Shown here piece by piece: positions 33,255-41,840 of a DNA stretch of 64,000 nucleotides (the first letter of the stretch is position 1; every line of letters begins with the position of its first letter). The DNA is from Bacteroidales bacterium. Its GTDB lineage: Bacteria > Bacteroidota > Bacteroidia > Bacteroidales > UBA932. The stretch spans positions 1-64,000 of the forward strand of contig JAKSKN010000005.1 of assembly GCA_024401695.1 (NCBI GenBank). The letters run 5' to 3'. Below the pieces are notes generated by a model. The model saw nothing but the letters and a program-made list of their open reading frames with translations, searched no databases and was not told the DNA's origin. The position numbers and the translations under genes were made by a program.

Positions 33255-35382
33255 TGATTTCTGTGGTTTCGTTGTAAGATTGTGTATGCATCACGGATGC
33301 CGGCCCGGGCAGGATCAGTGCAGCCAGCACGATGATGGCCAGGGTCCTGACGATATGCCCGGTCAGTTTCTTCCTGCGATCCTTGACGAATTGGCTCCAG
33401 CCGAGCCATATCTGGTTCCGGGTGATGCCGTTCAGGGATGAATCAAAGTCCTTGTCATCGCTGAATGCGTAGTACAGGGGCTCCACGACAAGTTCTTCCA
33501 TCCCGATGTCGGCTTTTTTGCCCTTGATGAGGCCGGAGACCGTGAGATCCGTCCTCGGCCCGCCGGCTGCAAACATCACCGTGTAGCTGTATTTTTTAAA
33601 CAGTACCCTTACGACATTCGCCACCAGCTGGAAGACAACGGCGGCGAGAAGGGGCCAGTAGATGAATTTCGCCTCCGCTTTGAGCGAACAGAGTGTCCAG
33701 ACTATTATGAATACCAGCGGCAGGACCACAAGGACAATGTCCAGGATGGTCTGGGCTATTGTTCTGCCGCGGTTCTTCTTCTGGGTCCTGTTTATTTCCA
33801 TCTCCAGTTCGTCGGCCTTGTCGCAGGCATATCTGAAGAATCCGCACTCCTCGGTCTTGGGGTCAATCGACTCCAGCTCGATCAGGTAGTCTTCCAGAAG
33901 CGATTCGTAGGCATAGCCTTCAGACAGGTCGGCGTCAGGGTCCTCGTGGTACTGGACGGCCAGCCAGCCTTTCAGACCGTGCGAGAGGCCATATTTCTTG
34001 TCATAGTCATCAACGCTTTCGAGTTCTTCGAGTGATGTCACGGTGTCGTTCTCGAATTCATAATACGGAGTGAATCCGAAGCCCTTGATCGTCTTCATCA
34101 TTGAAATCTCGAGCCTCGTTTCTTCGTCCTGCGGACCTGCTTTCCCTGCATTGTCGTCGGAATCCCAGTCGCAGCAGTATTCCATCCAGCTGTCCTGGTC
34201 GGCGAACCGGTCGCCCTTGCTGTTGAAGAACAGCTGCATATAGGAACCCTCGTATTCTGAAAAACTGTCCACTACGGCCTGGCATAATTTTGCATCGGCG
34301 GGAGCCTTGGCATCGGCGAACTGCCACAGATAAACCTTATTGAGGAATGCTCCGATGGACTCGCCCGTCATCGCGTAGTCCTTGCTGTGCGGATTTGCGT
34401 TCAGCTTGACGTCACTGAGAGGGTTGAGCGTGTGCATCACAGCCCAGTGCCCGCCCAGGCTCTGCTCGATATCCTTCAGGCGCCAGCGTTCCGACGGATT
34501 CTTCTTGAGAAGTCCGGAAACGATGTTGCGCAGGCGTTCCGGCATATCCTGTGGCGGTCTGATGCCGTGACTGAGTTTCTCTATCGCCATCTTTTCCTCC
34601 TCAGCAAGGAAGGCCTCCTCTCCGGACCAGAGGCAGAGGGCTGTCATACCGAGGGAATAGAAATCCGCCGCAGGCGACATCTCGAACAGGTCGACGCCGT
34701 CGATCCTGGCTTTCGCGCAGGCCGGGTCGTAGATTTCAGGTGCGGCGTATATCGGGGTGCGGGACTGTTTGGTTATGGCCTTGCCATCTGAGTTCATAAT
34801 ATCGGATATGCCGAAGTCGCATAGCACGCAGTTCCATATCGTGCTGTCTTTGACGAGTATGTTCGCAGGCTTTATATCCTTGTGGATGACACGGCTGCGG
34901 TGGATTGCATCAAGTGCGATGGCTGCCCGCAGGACGATGGTGGTGATCGCCGGAGCATTGCCCCTGAGGTCATATCGGGCAAGCGAGCCTCCGGGGATGT
35001 ATTCCATAAGTTCATATTCCCTGCCCTCCGGGGTTCTGCCGGTCTCGAAGATGTCGGCGACAAGCCCCTTTCCGCCAAGGTGCTTCAGTGCATCGTTGAC
35101 CTTGACGTTGGGATGGAAGCCTTCGTGATATTCCTTCAGGGCAAAGCGCCTGCCTCCCCTGTCGACGGTCCTGATGTCGGCTTCAGCGCCGCTGCTTATT
35201 GAAGCGTCTGTTGAAGGCGGAGGCGTCAAAGTGATCTTTGGCGGCTGTGCCACCGCTGTCTTCTGCGGTGCTACAGCTGTCTTCTGCGGTGCTACAGCTG
35301 TCTTCTGCGGTGCTACCGCTGTCTTCTGTGGCGCTATGGCTGTTTTCTGCGGTGCCACCGCTGTCTCTTGAGGGTTTGCCAT
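33238..35382 (-). CDS. Hanks-type Ser/Thr protein kinase with heptapeptide repeats and C-terminal membrane segments
   Basis: The protein has 714 residues. Residues 8-49 are tandem A-V-A-P-Q-K-T heptads, one Thr each. The kinase domain (about 60-310) has the ALK lysine, catalytic loop IHKDIKPANILV (about 167), DFG (about 188), and IYAAPEIYD. The glycine-rich loop is poor. A linker of ~220 residues, with DUF-like repeats EYEGSYMQLFFN and YCCDWDS, leads to three hydrophobic helices (about 545-570, 580-605 and near the end). It probably signals at the inner membrane. The start overlaps the zinc-ribbon gene by 1 bp. Confidence 0.9.
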   Translation of the reverse strand: MANPQETAVAPQKTAIAPQKTAVAPQKTAVAPQKTAVAPQKTAVAQPPKITLTPPPSTDASISSGAEADIRTVDRGGRRFALKEYHEGFHPNVKVNDALKHLGGKGLVADIFETGRTPEGREYELMEYIPGGSLARYDLRGNAPAITTIVLRAAIALDAIHRSRVIHKDIKPANILVKDSTIWNCVLCDFGISDIMNSDGKAITKQSRTPIYAAPEIYDPACAKARIDGVDLFEMSPAADFYSLGMTALCLWSGEEAFLAEEEKMAIEKLSHGIRPPQDMPERLRNIVSGLLKKNPSERWRLKDIEQSLGGHWAVMHTLNPLSDVKLNANPHSKDYAMTGESIGAFLNKVYLWQFADAKAPADAKLCQAVVDSFSEYEGSYMQLFFNSKGDRFADQDSWMEYCCDWDSDDNAGKAGPQDEETRLEISMMKTIKGFGFTPYYEFENDTVTSLEELESVDDYDKKYGLSHGLKGWLAVQYHEDPDADLSEGYAYESLLEDYLIELESIDPKTEECGFFRYACDKADELEMEINRTQKKNRGRTIAQTILDIVLVVLPLVFIIVWTLCSLKAEAKFIYWPLLAAVVFQLVANVVRVLFKKYSYTVMFAAGGPRTDLTVSGLIKGKKADIGMEELVVEPLYYAFSDDKDFDSSLNGITRNQIWLGWSQFVKDRRKKLTGHIVRTLAIIVLAALILPGPASVMHTQSYNETTEINEQVQ
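35236..35361 (-). repeat. 21-bp tandem repeats encoding AVAPQKT heptads
   Basis: Five complete 21-bp units plus one degraded unit lie in the kinase N-terminus. The nucleotide sequence is nearly identical between units, so copy number could change by slippage without shifting the frame. Confidence 0.9.
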
Positions 35383-36089
35383 CACTTCTTGATGTAATCG
35401 GTTCGGGTTGTTTCTTCGTCTTCATATTTCCATTTGCCGCCAAGGTATGGCTTGGTGCATTCGGACGGCTGGTCGTGGCAGCAGCCGCAATAGTTGCAGA
35501 CCCATCCCAGACAGACGCGTCTGGTCGTCTTGGTGACGACGGCTACCTTGCGGGCGCAGAAATAGTTGCGCTGCTCCTGGGGCGTGCTGCCCGCCGGAGG
35601 AAGCATCTGTCCGAGCAGGGCGTTCAGGTCGTCCGTGACCTTGATCAGCTCCCGCTTTATCTGCGGGGCCTCGGCCGGGGCTGCCTGTTCGAGCTTGAGC
35701 TCAAGTTCTTCCAGCTTTCCGTTCTGCTCGACGGCGGCCTTGAAGACGGGGTCGGCTTTTGCAGCCTCGAGCATCCTTTCCGCGGCCCTCGTGACAGGGG
35801 CGTTGCATTTCGGGCAGAATGACCTGTGGCTCAGAGTGCCGCAGGAAGGGCATTTTATGCCTCCGGCCGGTGCTCCGCATTCAATACATTCTTCGTCCGC
35901 CCAGCCCATCGGTGCGCCGCAAAAAGTGCAATAGGATACAAGCCGGCGTCCGCAGGAAGGACATATCTCGTCATCTTCGTGGACCGCAGCGCCGCAGTGA
36001 GGGCATCTGATGCCTGAACCGGCCTCGGATACGGCCGTTTTCTCTTTTTTTAGTTCTGCGGTTGCAAATGAAAAACCATACTCTGTCAT
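35382..36089 (-). CDS. Multi-zinc-ribbon protein, first gene of the signalling operon
   Basis: The protein has 235 residues. CPHCG/CPSCG, CTFCG/CIECG and CPSCG/CPKC are three zinc-ribbon pairs in residues about 28-95. A coiled-coil linker (LEELELKLEQAAPAEAPQIKRELI) and a C-terminal Cys-rich block (CLGWVCNYCGCC) follow. It has no enzyme motif and probably acts as an adaptor. The ATG at 36089 is 6 nt from TATCTTGC, a variant -7 box, so the mRNA is probably leaderless. It is divergent from the lipoprotein gene at 36130. Confidence 0.82.
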   Translation of the reverse strand: MTEYGFSFATAELKKEKTAVSEAGSGIRCPHCGAAVHEDDEICPSCGRRLVSYCTFCGAPMGWADEECIECGAPAGGIKCPSCGTLSHRSFCPKCNAPVTRAAERMLEAAKADPVFKAAVEQNGKLEELELKLEQAAPAEAPQIKRELIKVTDDLNALLGQMLPPAGSTPQEQRNYFCARKVAVVTKTTRRVCLGWVCNYCGCCHDQPSECTKPYLGGKWKYEDEETTRTDYIKK

Positions 36090-36095
36090 AACTAT

Positions 36096-36124
36096 GCAAG
36101 ATAGTCATTTTTTTTGTATTTTTG
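36096..36124. promoter_or_regulatory. Divergent leaderless promoters of the signalling island
   Basis: TATCTTGC on the minus strand (36096-36103) precedes the zinc-ribbon gene by 6 nt and TATTTTTG on the plus strand (36117-36124) precedes the lipoprotein gene by 5 nt. Both halves of the island share this 40-bp control region. Confidence 0.6.
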
Positions 36125-36129
36125 CTGAT

Positions 36130-36528
36130 ATGAAAAAGTACTTGCTGATTCTTTTTGCCATTCTTGTATGTGCAGGCTGCGGAAAAAAGCAGTCGTTGAA
36201 GGTTGAAGACCCTGCGGTCAGGGAATCGATGCGTACGAGGGACGAAAATTGTCCGATTGACTCGCTGTTCACCCGGAAGGGTGTCAGAACCTCTTTCGAC
36301 GTGTTCAGCCACGTAAAGCCCAAGGCATTCCTCAACGATTTCAAGGCTGCGCAGGACAGCACTGTGACAAAGCCTCTGGCGAGGATGAAAGGGGCATATG
36401 CCACGGTTGAGAAAGAGCACGCCGGAGATTACAATCCGGGACTGACGATTTATTCCATCGTCATCATCATCGTCTTTGTGGCCCTGATGCTTTTCAAGAT
36501 AATACGTGCCATCTTCAAAAACGACTAG
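36130..36528 (+). CDS. Small lipoprotein with C-terminal membrane helix
   Basis: The protein has 132 residues. An N-terminal signal with lipobox VCAGC (Cys about residue 17) is followed by a charged domain (SLKVEDPAVRESMRTRDENCPIDSLF, DVFSHVKPKAFLNDF) and a C-terminal hydrophobic helix (LTIYSIVIIIVFVALMLFKII). Having both lipidation and a C-terminal helix is unusual; it may span from the outer leaflet or be held in the inner membrane. Function is unknown. It is 3 bp before the DnaJ-like zinc-finger gene and faces the kinase operon. Confidence 0.72.
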   Translation: MKKYLLILFAILVCAGCGKKQSLKVEDPAVRESMRTRDENCPIDSLFTRKGVRTSFDVFSHVKPKAFLNDFKAAQDSTVTKPLARMKGAYATVEKEHAGDYNPGLTIYSIVIIIVFVALMLFKIIRAIFKND

Positions 36529-36531
36529 CGT

Positions 36532-38289
36532 ATGAAAGTGAACGAATTGAGGCGTGCCATAAATGAGTACTCCCGTGAGACGAGCGCTCACCCATATACG
36601 GACTATGGTGACAAGGTGACGGTCAGGGTGAATGATGACTGCCCTGTTCAGGAATGCCGCGTCACGACACAGTATGAGGACCGCGACAAGAAGAGCGTTT
36701 CGCGCCCGTATAGGGGGTGGAACCTGGCTCCGCGCAAGTATTTTTCCCTTGATGATATCGATGAATGGGATTTCAAGCTCAGGCTCCCGGATGATTTCAT
36801 CGACAAGAAGACCGTCGTGAACGTGGACGGGTCGGCTTATGTGAAGGAATGCAGTTCCTGCAATGGTTCCGGCAAAGTCGCGTGTTCAAGCTGCCTCGGC
36901 AAGGGAAAGACTCTCTGCAAGAGGTGCAATGGTGATTATTCCCATCTGTCCTGCTCGCATTGCGGCGGCAGCGGACACAACTCCTGCCCTTCCTGCGGAG
37001 GAAAAGGCGAGCACGTCTGCTCCAAGTGCAAGGGCACGGGCAGGACTGTCGAGAATGTGAGTGTATGGAAGAACCACTGGGATTACAATCTCAAGAAATA
37101 TGTCGGAGGATATGAATGGGAACTGAAAGAGATGACCTGTTCCGCCTGCGGCGGCAAAGGCCGGTGGCGCTGCAATAACTGCGGTGGCACAGGGCACCTT
37201 GAATGCCGGTACTGCGACGGCCGGGGCTATGTGACCTGCCCTGATTGCAACAAGGGATATGTCACGTGCGAGATTTGCCGTGGTGACGGAAAGATTACGT
37301 GCCGTGTCTGCGAGGGTGCCGGCAAGAATGAGTTCAGCTATGTCGTTGACAGGAGCCTTTCAAAGGATACGCGCAAGACATATGTCTGCGACAAAAGGGT
37401 ACGCGGATTCGTCGAGGAGTACGAACTGGATTATCCGGATATCCAGTTCCGCGAGCGTCGTGACCATCTTGGCGAAGATCTGTTCACCGAGGACGTGCGC
37501 TGCTCTTCCAGCCTTTCCAAGCTTGTCTCCAGGTCAGAGCCCGACAGCGGCGTCATCCTTTTCCAGGAAGCGCTTGTACGCAGGGTGATGGTTACATACG
37601 TGGAATATGAGCTGGACGGCAGCAGTTATACGGGATATGTCTGCAACGGTGTCTTCTATCCGGAGAACAGTCCTATCGACGAATGGGCGGCAGGTGTGAT
37701 TGACAATGCCGAAAAGAAGATCAGAAGGGGAAGCAGCGCTGAATCCCTCAAGATACTCAAGTCTGCCGAGCAGGCAGGAGGTGACAGCAGGCTGATTGCG
37801 GACCTGCGCGCCCTTGCACGCAAGAAACTGGGCAACCTTCAGGATGCGGGTGTCAGTGTGGGGTTCTGGCTGACGATTCTGTTCCTGTCCCCTGTCCTGT
37901 TCAACTTCTATTCGAAGTTCAACCCTGTTGCTCCCTGGGCCATTGTCACGAACAACCCGAACTGGCGTTTCCTGAATTTCCTTCCGTTGTGCCAGACCCT
38001 CATATTCCTTGGGATCGCAGTTGTGCTGAGGTTCATTTTCTCTTCAATCGCCTCCGATGGCGCAAGAAAGAACTACTCGAGCATCTGGATATATTTTGCC
38101 AAGGGATTTGTCGGCTATATGCTGGCCGCAGTGGCATCAATGGCGGTTCTGGTGCTTCTCAACTATTTGGGCCTCAGCATCCTGACGACATTCATCCTGG
38201 GCCTGATACTAATTGTGGTGATCGGTGTGATCGCGATAGCGCATCTCATCATCAAATGGATAGTCCAGCTGATCGCAGGTCTGTTCTGA
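36532..38289 (+). CDS. Membrane protein with a long DnaJ-like zinc-finger array
   Basis: The protein has 585 residues. An N-terminal region (about 1-100) has no recognisable J domain. Residues about 104-265 contain 12 CxxC motifs, mostly CxxCxGxG as in the DnaJ zinc finger (CSSCNGSG, CPSCGGKG, CNNCGGTG, CRVCEGAG). DnaJ itself has four. The C-terminal ~150 residues hold four hydrophobic helices. It is likely a membrane-bound zinc-dependent protein-binding or redox factor. It is in an operon with the lipoprotein and convergent with luxS. Confidence 0.85.
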   Translation: MKVNELRRAINEYSRETSAHPYTDYGDKVTVRVNDDCPVQECRVTTQYEDRDKKSVSRPYRGWNLAPRKYFSLDDIDEWDFKLRLPDDFIDKKTVVNVDGSAYVKECSSCNGSGKVACSSCLGKGKTLCKRCNGDYSHLSCSHCGGSGHNSCPSCGGKGEHVCSKCKGTGRTVENVSVWKNHWDYNLKKYVGGYEWELKEMTCSACGGKGRWRCNNCGGTGHLECRYCDGRGYVTCPDCNKGYVTCEICRGDGKITCRVCEGAGKNEFSYVVDRSLSKDTRKTYVCDKRVRGFVEEYELDYPDIQFRERRDHLGEDLFTEDVRCSSSLSKLVSRSEPDSGVILFQEALVRRVMVTYVEYELDGSSYTGYVCNGVFYPENSPIDEWAAGVIDNAEKKIRRGSSAESLKILKSAEQAGGDSRLIADLRALARKKLGNLQDAGVSVGFWLTILFLSPVLFNFYSKFNPVAPWAIVTNNPNWRFLNFLPLCQTLIFLGIAVVLRFIFSSIASDGARKNYSSIWIYFAKGFVGYMLAAVASMAVLVLLNYLGLSILTTFILGLILIVVIGVIAIAHLIIKWIVQLIAGLF

Positions 38290-38295
38290 TGTGGA

Positions 38296-38775
38296 CTATT
38301 GCGGGTAATTGAGATTGTCCGGTCCTATTTTCTCAAGGACTTCCTCAAGGTATAATGAAGCTTCACGGCGTGCATCCTGCAGGTCGTGAAGCTTCCAGTT
38401 TCCGCAGTCCTGCGGAGCGGCGCCGGGGATCTCGCCGTCGAAGCCGGCGATGAAGCGGAATGTGTCCTTCATCAGTTCCACTATGTCCTTTGACTCAAGC
38501 TCGCCTTTCATTACGAGATAATTGCCTGTCAGGCAGCCCATAGGACCCCAATAGATTATCTTGTCGGCCCACTGCGGTTCGTTCCTGAGGTATGTGGCCG
38601 CCAGATGCTCTATGGTGTGTATTGCACCCTGGCTGAGCGCAGGCTCACGGTTGGGTTCCTTCATACGGATGTCGAATGTGGTCACCACTTCCCCGCCGAC
38701 CTGGTCGCGACGGGATACATAAATACCTCTCAGAAGCTTGAGATGATTAATTGTGAAGCTTGGTATCTTGTTCAT
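38296..38775 (-). CDS. luxS: S-ribosylhomocysteine lyase LuxS
   Basis: The protein has 159 residues, full length. FDIRMKEPN, the zinc-ligand motif HTIEH and GPMGCLTGNYLV with the third ligand Cys are present. LuxS splits S-ribosylhomocysteine into homocysteine and the AI-2 precursor. It directly follows the nucleosidase gene (stop and start adjacent at 38775/38776), the complete two-step S-adenosylhomocysteine recycling pathway. Confidence 0.97.
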   Translation of the reverse strand: MNKIPSFTINHLKLLRGIYVSRRDQVGGEVVTTFDIRMKEPNREPALSQGAIHTIEHLAATYLRNEPQWADKIIYWGPMGCLTGNYLVMKGELESKDIVELMKDTFRFIAGFDGEIPGAAPQDCGNWKLHDLQDARREASLYLEEVLEKIGPDNLNYPQ

Positions 38776-39423
38776 TTATAGCTTGTTGATGAATTCCTTG
38801 AGAAGTCTGAAACGAATTTCCTCCAACTCGCCCCAGAAGTTCTCGTAAGTCTCTTTCTGGACCTTGTCGGAAGTGTGTATGTCGCTGATGATGCGGAGGC
38901 TGATGAACGGCTTGCCGTATGCGGCGCAGACCTGGGCTATTGCGGCCGACTCCATATCGGCGGCAAGCGCATCGGGATGGACGCCGAGTATGCGCCTGTC
39001 CTCCTCCATACTGATGAAGAACTGGTCTCCCGTGACGATCAGGCCGAGCTGGACGGGGTGGTCGTATGTCCTGGCAACCTGCACGGCAACTTCCAGCAGA
39101 TGCGGGTCCGCCTTGAAAAGCAGAGGGCAACCCTGGACCTGGCCGGCCTGATTGGGCCTGCCGCACCAGACGTCGTGGTATGCGGTGGCAGATGCGATGA
39201 CGAAGTCGGCGACTTTCTGCCCCGGAAGCATCCCTCCGGCACATCCGGAACTGATGATACAGTCGGGATTCTCTTTGAGAATGAGTTCAGTAGCTGCCAT
39301 TGCAGCATTGACCTTGCCTATGCCTGAGACCTTTGCGATGACGTCTTTCCCCGGAAAGTTGAAGTCCATCCGGGCGATTGATTCGTATTCGGCCTCCATT
39401 GCAAGCAAAACACCGATTTTCAT
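38776..39423 (-). CDS. mtnN: 5'-methylthioadenosine/S-adenosylhomocysteine nucleosidase
   Basis: The protein has 215 residues. MKIGVLLAMEAEYESIARM, VSGIGKVNAAMAATELI, ISSGCAGG and the closing MESAAIAQVCAAYGKPFISLRIISD with the catalytic Asp are typical. It removes adenine from S-adenosylhomocysteine or methylthioadenosine, and LuxS uses its product. A TAAATTTG box on the minus strand lies 17 nt before the ATG. Confidence 0.96.
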   Translation of the reverse strand: MKIGVLLAMEAEYESIARMDFNFPGKDVIAKVSGIGKVNAAMAATELILKENPDCIISSGCAGGMLPGQKVADFVIASATAYHDVWCGRPNQAGQVQGCPLLFKADPHLLEVAVQVARTYDHPVQLGLIVTGDQFFISMEEDRRILGVHPDALAADMESAAIAQVCAAYGKPFISLRIISDIHTSDKVQKETYENFWGELEEIRFRLLKEFINKL

Positions 39424-39459
39424 AGGCTGTCGTTTTTCGCAAATTTACTCAAAAAAGCT

Positions 39460-39467
39460 TACCTTTG
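39460..39467 (+). promoter_or_regulatory. -7 box TACCTTTG of rlmD-like gene
   Basis: The consensus box ends 6 nt before the ATG at 39474, so transcription should start at or next to the start codon (leaderless mRNA). Confidence 0.65.
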
Positions 39468-39473
39468 TATGCT

Positions 39474-40880
39474 ATGTCAAGAAAGAAAATAGACCTGGTT
39501 CTCCAGGATGTAACCATAGAAAACGTCGCGGCGGAGGGAAAGGCCATCGCCCATACGGAAGACGGTCAGGTTGTCTTCGTGGAATTTGCCGTTCCGGGAG
39601 ACGTTGTGGACATCCGTGTCCTCAAGAAAAAGAAGTCCTACCTCGAAGGTCGGATCGTGGCTATGAAGAAGCCTTCCGGGCATCGCCTGGAGCCGTTCTG
39701 CAGGCATTTCGGAATCTGTGGCGGCTGCCGCTGGCAACCTCTCCCCTATGAAATGCAGCTTGAGGCGAAGCGTCAGCAGGTCTATGACCAGCTGGTGAGG
39801 ATAGGGCATCTCGAGGTGCCTGGGATCGCACCGTGCCTGGGCTCCGACAAGACGCAGTTCTACCGCAACAAGCTTGAATTCTCCGCCTCCGACAAAAGGT
39901 GGATACTCCCTGACGAGGATCCTGAGGGACTTAGCCCGCAGCAGAGGTGCGGCCTTGGCTTCCACGTCGGAAAATTCTTCGACAAGGTCCTTGACATAGA
40001 AAAGTGCTGGCTTCAGCCCGAGCCGTCAAATGCGATCAGGATGTTCGTCAAGGACTACCTGCTTTCGCACGGCATACCGTTCTATAACCTCCGCGAGAAT
40101 CACGGCATCTTCAGGACAATGTTCGTCCGCACGACCGATGCCGGTGCCGTAATGCTTATCCTCTGTTTCGGAAAGGAGTTTGAAGGACGTGTGCAGATGC
40201 TTGATGCCATTGCTGAAGCTTTCCCTCAGATTACGTCTCTTTACTACATAATAAACAGTAAGTTGAATGATTCTGTCGGGGATCAGGAATGCATCCTTTA
40301 CAAGGGTGACGAAGCCATCTGGGAGACGATGGAGGGGCTCCGTTTCAAGATAGGCCCGAAGTCGTTCTACCAGACCAATACCGGCCAGGCCTACAAGCTG
40401 TACAGGGTGGCGCGGGAGTTCGCCGGACTCACCGGTTCCGAGGTTGTGTACGACCTGTACACCGGCACTGGTACGATTGCCCAGTTTGTAAGTGCGAAGG
40501 CTTCCCGCGTGGTCGGCATCGAATATGTGCCGGAGGCGATAGAAGATGCCGTGGTCAACGCCGAAGGCAACGGGATCACCAACTGCGAATTCTTTGCGGG
40601 AGATATGAAGGATGTGCTTACAGATGATTTCATAGCGGAGCACGGGCGCCCCGACGTGATGATAGTCGACCCTCCGCGTGCCGGTATGCATCCTGACGTT
40701 GTGAAGACCATTATGAAGGCTGCTCCTCGCCGTATCGTATATGTCAGCTGCAATCCCGCTTCCCAGGCCCGTGACCTTGCCCTGATGGACGGGATGTACA
40801 GGATCGTGGCCGTCCAGCCGGTGGATATGTTCCCCCACACCCAACACGTTGAAAATGTTTGCAAACTTGAATTGAAATGA
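39474..40880 (+). CDS. rlmD: 23S rRNA (uracil-5-)-methyltransferase, RlmD family
   Basis: The protein has 468 residues. An N-terminal TRAM domain (VFVEFAVPGDVVDIRVLKKKKSYLEGRIV) is followed by the [4Fe-4S] cysteines (CRHFGICGGCRWQ and a later Cys). The SAM domain has YDLYTGTGTIAQFV, VDPPRAGMHPDV and the catalytic nucleophile Cys in YVSCNPASQARDL. It methylates U1939-type positions in 23S rRNA. The start follows the leaderless promoter. The stop overlaps the antiporter start (ATGA). Confidence 0.93.
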   Translation: MSRKKIDLVLQDVTIENVAAEGKAIAHTEDGQVVFVEFAVPGDVVDIRVLKKKKSYLEGRIVAMKKPSGHRLEPFCRHFGICGGCRWQPLPYEMQLEAKRQQVYDQLVRIGHLEVPGIAPCLGSDKTQFYRNKLEFSASDKRWILPDEDPEGLSPQQRCGLGFHVGKFFDKVLDIEKCWLQPEPSNAIRMFVKDYLLSHGIPFYNLRENHGIFRTMFVRTTDAGAVMLILCFGKEFEGRVQMLDAIAEAFPQITSLYYIINSKLNDSVGDQECILYKGDEAIWETMEGLRFKIGPKSFYQTNTGQAYKLYRVAREFAGLTGSEVVYDLYTGTGTIAQFVSAKASRVVGIEYVPEAIEDAVVNAEGNGITNCEFFAGDMKDVLTDDFIAEHGRPDVMIVDPPRAGMHPDVVKTIMKAAPRRIVYVSCNPASQARDLALMDGMYRIVAVQPVDMFPHTQHVENVCKLELK

Positions 40881-41839
40881 CAATACAGATATTGACCCTG
40901 ATTGCCAGTCTGGCGCTTATAGTTTATGGCGCAAACTGGCTTGTCGACGGCGCTTCCGCAATCGCCCGCAGGGCCGGAATAAGCGAATTCGTGATCGGTC
41001 TCACCATTGTCGGCTTCGGCACATCCTGCCCGGAACTGGTCGTAAGCCTTACCGGCGCCATCCAGGGCAACGCCGACGTATCGATAGGAAATGTCGTGGG
41101 GTCCAATATCTTCAACACCCTGATGATACTCGGCCTGACTGCAGTCATCGCCCCCGTCGCCGTGACGGATTCCAACAGGAAACGCGATATCCCGATCACC
41201 CTCCTCGTCACCTTCCTCCTGGTGTTCTGCGGTATGAGCTTCACCATCGCAGGTATAGGGACATGCGATGATTTGTCCCGCATTGAAGGTATTGTGTTTC
41301 TGCTGGTTTTTGCCGCTTACCTGTTCTATTGCTTCAAGTCTGATTCCGGTGCTTCAGATGAGGATGAAAGCGGCAGGAAGATAAACAGTATATGGGTTGC
41401 CATTCTCCTTGTAGCGGCAGGACTGGCAGGCCTTATATTCGGCGGCAAGTTCTTCGTCAACTCGGCCACCGCCATCGCCGGGATGCTGGGCGTCTCCGAC
41501 AAATTCATTGCCATCACCGTTCTCGCGGGAGGCACCTCCCTTCCCGAACTCGCGACCTGCATAGTGGCGGCCGCCAAGCACAAGCAGCAGCTTGCCCTTG
41601 GAAACATCCTCGGCTCCAACGTATTCAACATCCTGCTTATCCTCGGTGCTTCGGCCGTGGTCTCCCCTCTTTCACTCGCGGGAATGAATATGATCGACAT
41701 CGGAACCCTTCTCCTGAGCGCCGTAATGGTCTGGCTCTGGACATATACCGGCCGCAAGGACCGCATAGACCGCTGGGAAGGCGTGCTGATGCTCTGCGCA
41801 TTCATCGCCTACTACGTCTGTCTGTTCCGGACGATGTAA
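40877..41839 (+). CDS. Calcium/sodium antiporter (CaCA family, YrbG-like)
   Basis: The protein has 320 residues and about ten membrane helices. Two inverted repeats carry the alpha motifs GFGTSCPELVVSLTGA with GNVVGSNIFNT, and AGGTSLPELATCIVAA with GNILGSNVFNI, including the conserved Glu of each. It exchanges Na+ or H+ for Ca2+ at the inner membrane. It overlaps rlmD by 4 bp. The convergent rarA stop is one base away. Confidence 0.94.
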   Translation: MTIQILTLIASLALIVYGANWLVDGASAIARRAGISEFVIGLTIVGFGTSCPELVVSLTGAIQGNADVSIGNVVGSNIFNTLMILGLTAVIAPVAVTDSNRKRDIPITLLVTFLLVFCGMSFTIAGIGTCDDLSRIEGIVFLLVFAAYLFYCFKSDSGASDEDESGRKINSIWVAILLVAAGLAGLIFGGKFFVNSATAIAGMLGVSDKFIAITVLAGGTSLPELATCIVAAAKHKQQLALGNILGSNVFNILLILGASAVVSPLSLAGMNMIDIGTLLLSAVMVWLWTYTGRKDRIDRWEGVLMLCAFIAYYVCLFRTM

Positions 41840-41840
41840 T

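Noticed and set aside
35236-35361. CRISPR-like array
   Set aside because: The units are contiguous 21-bp coding repeats without spacers.
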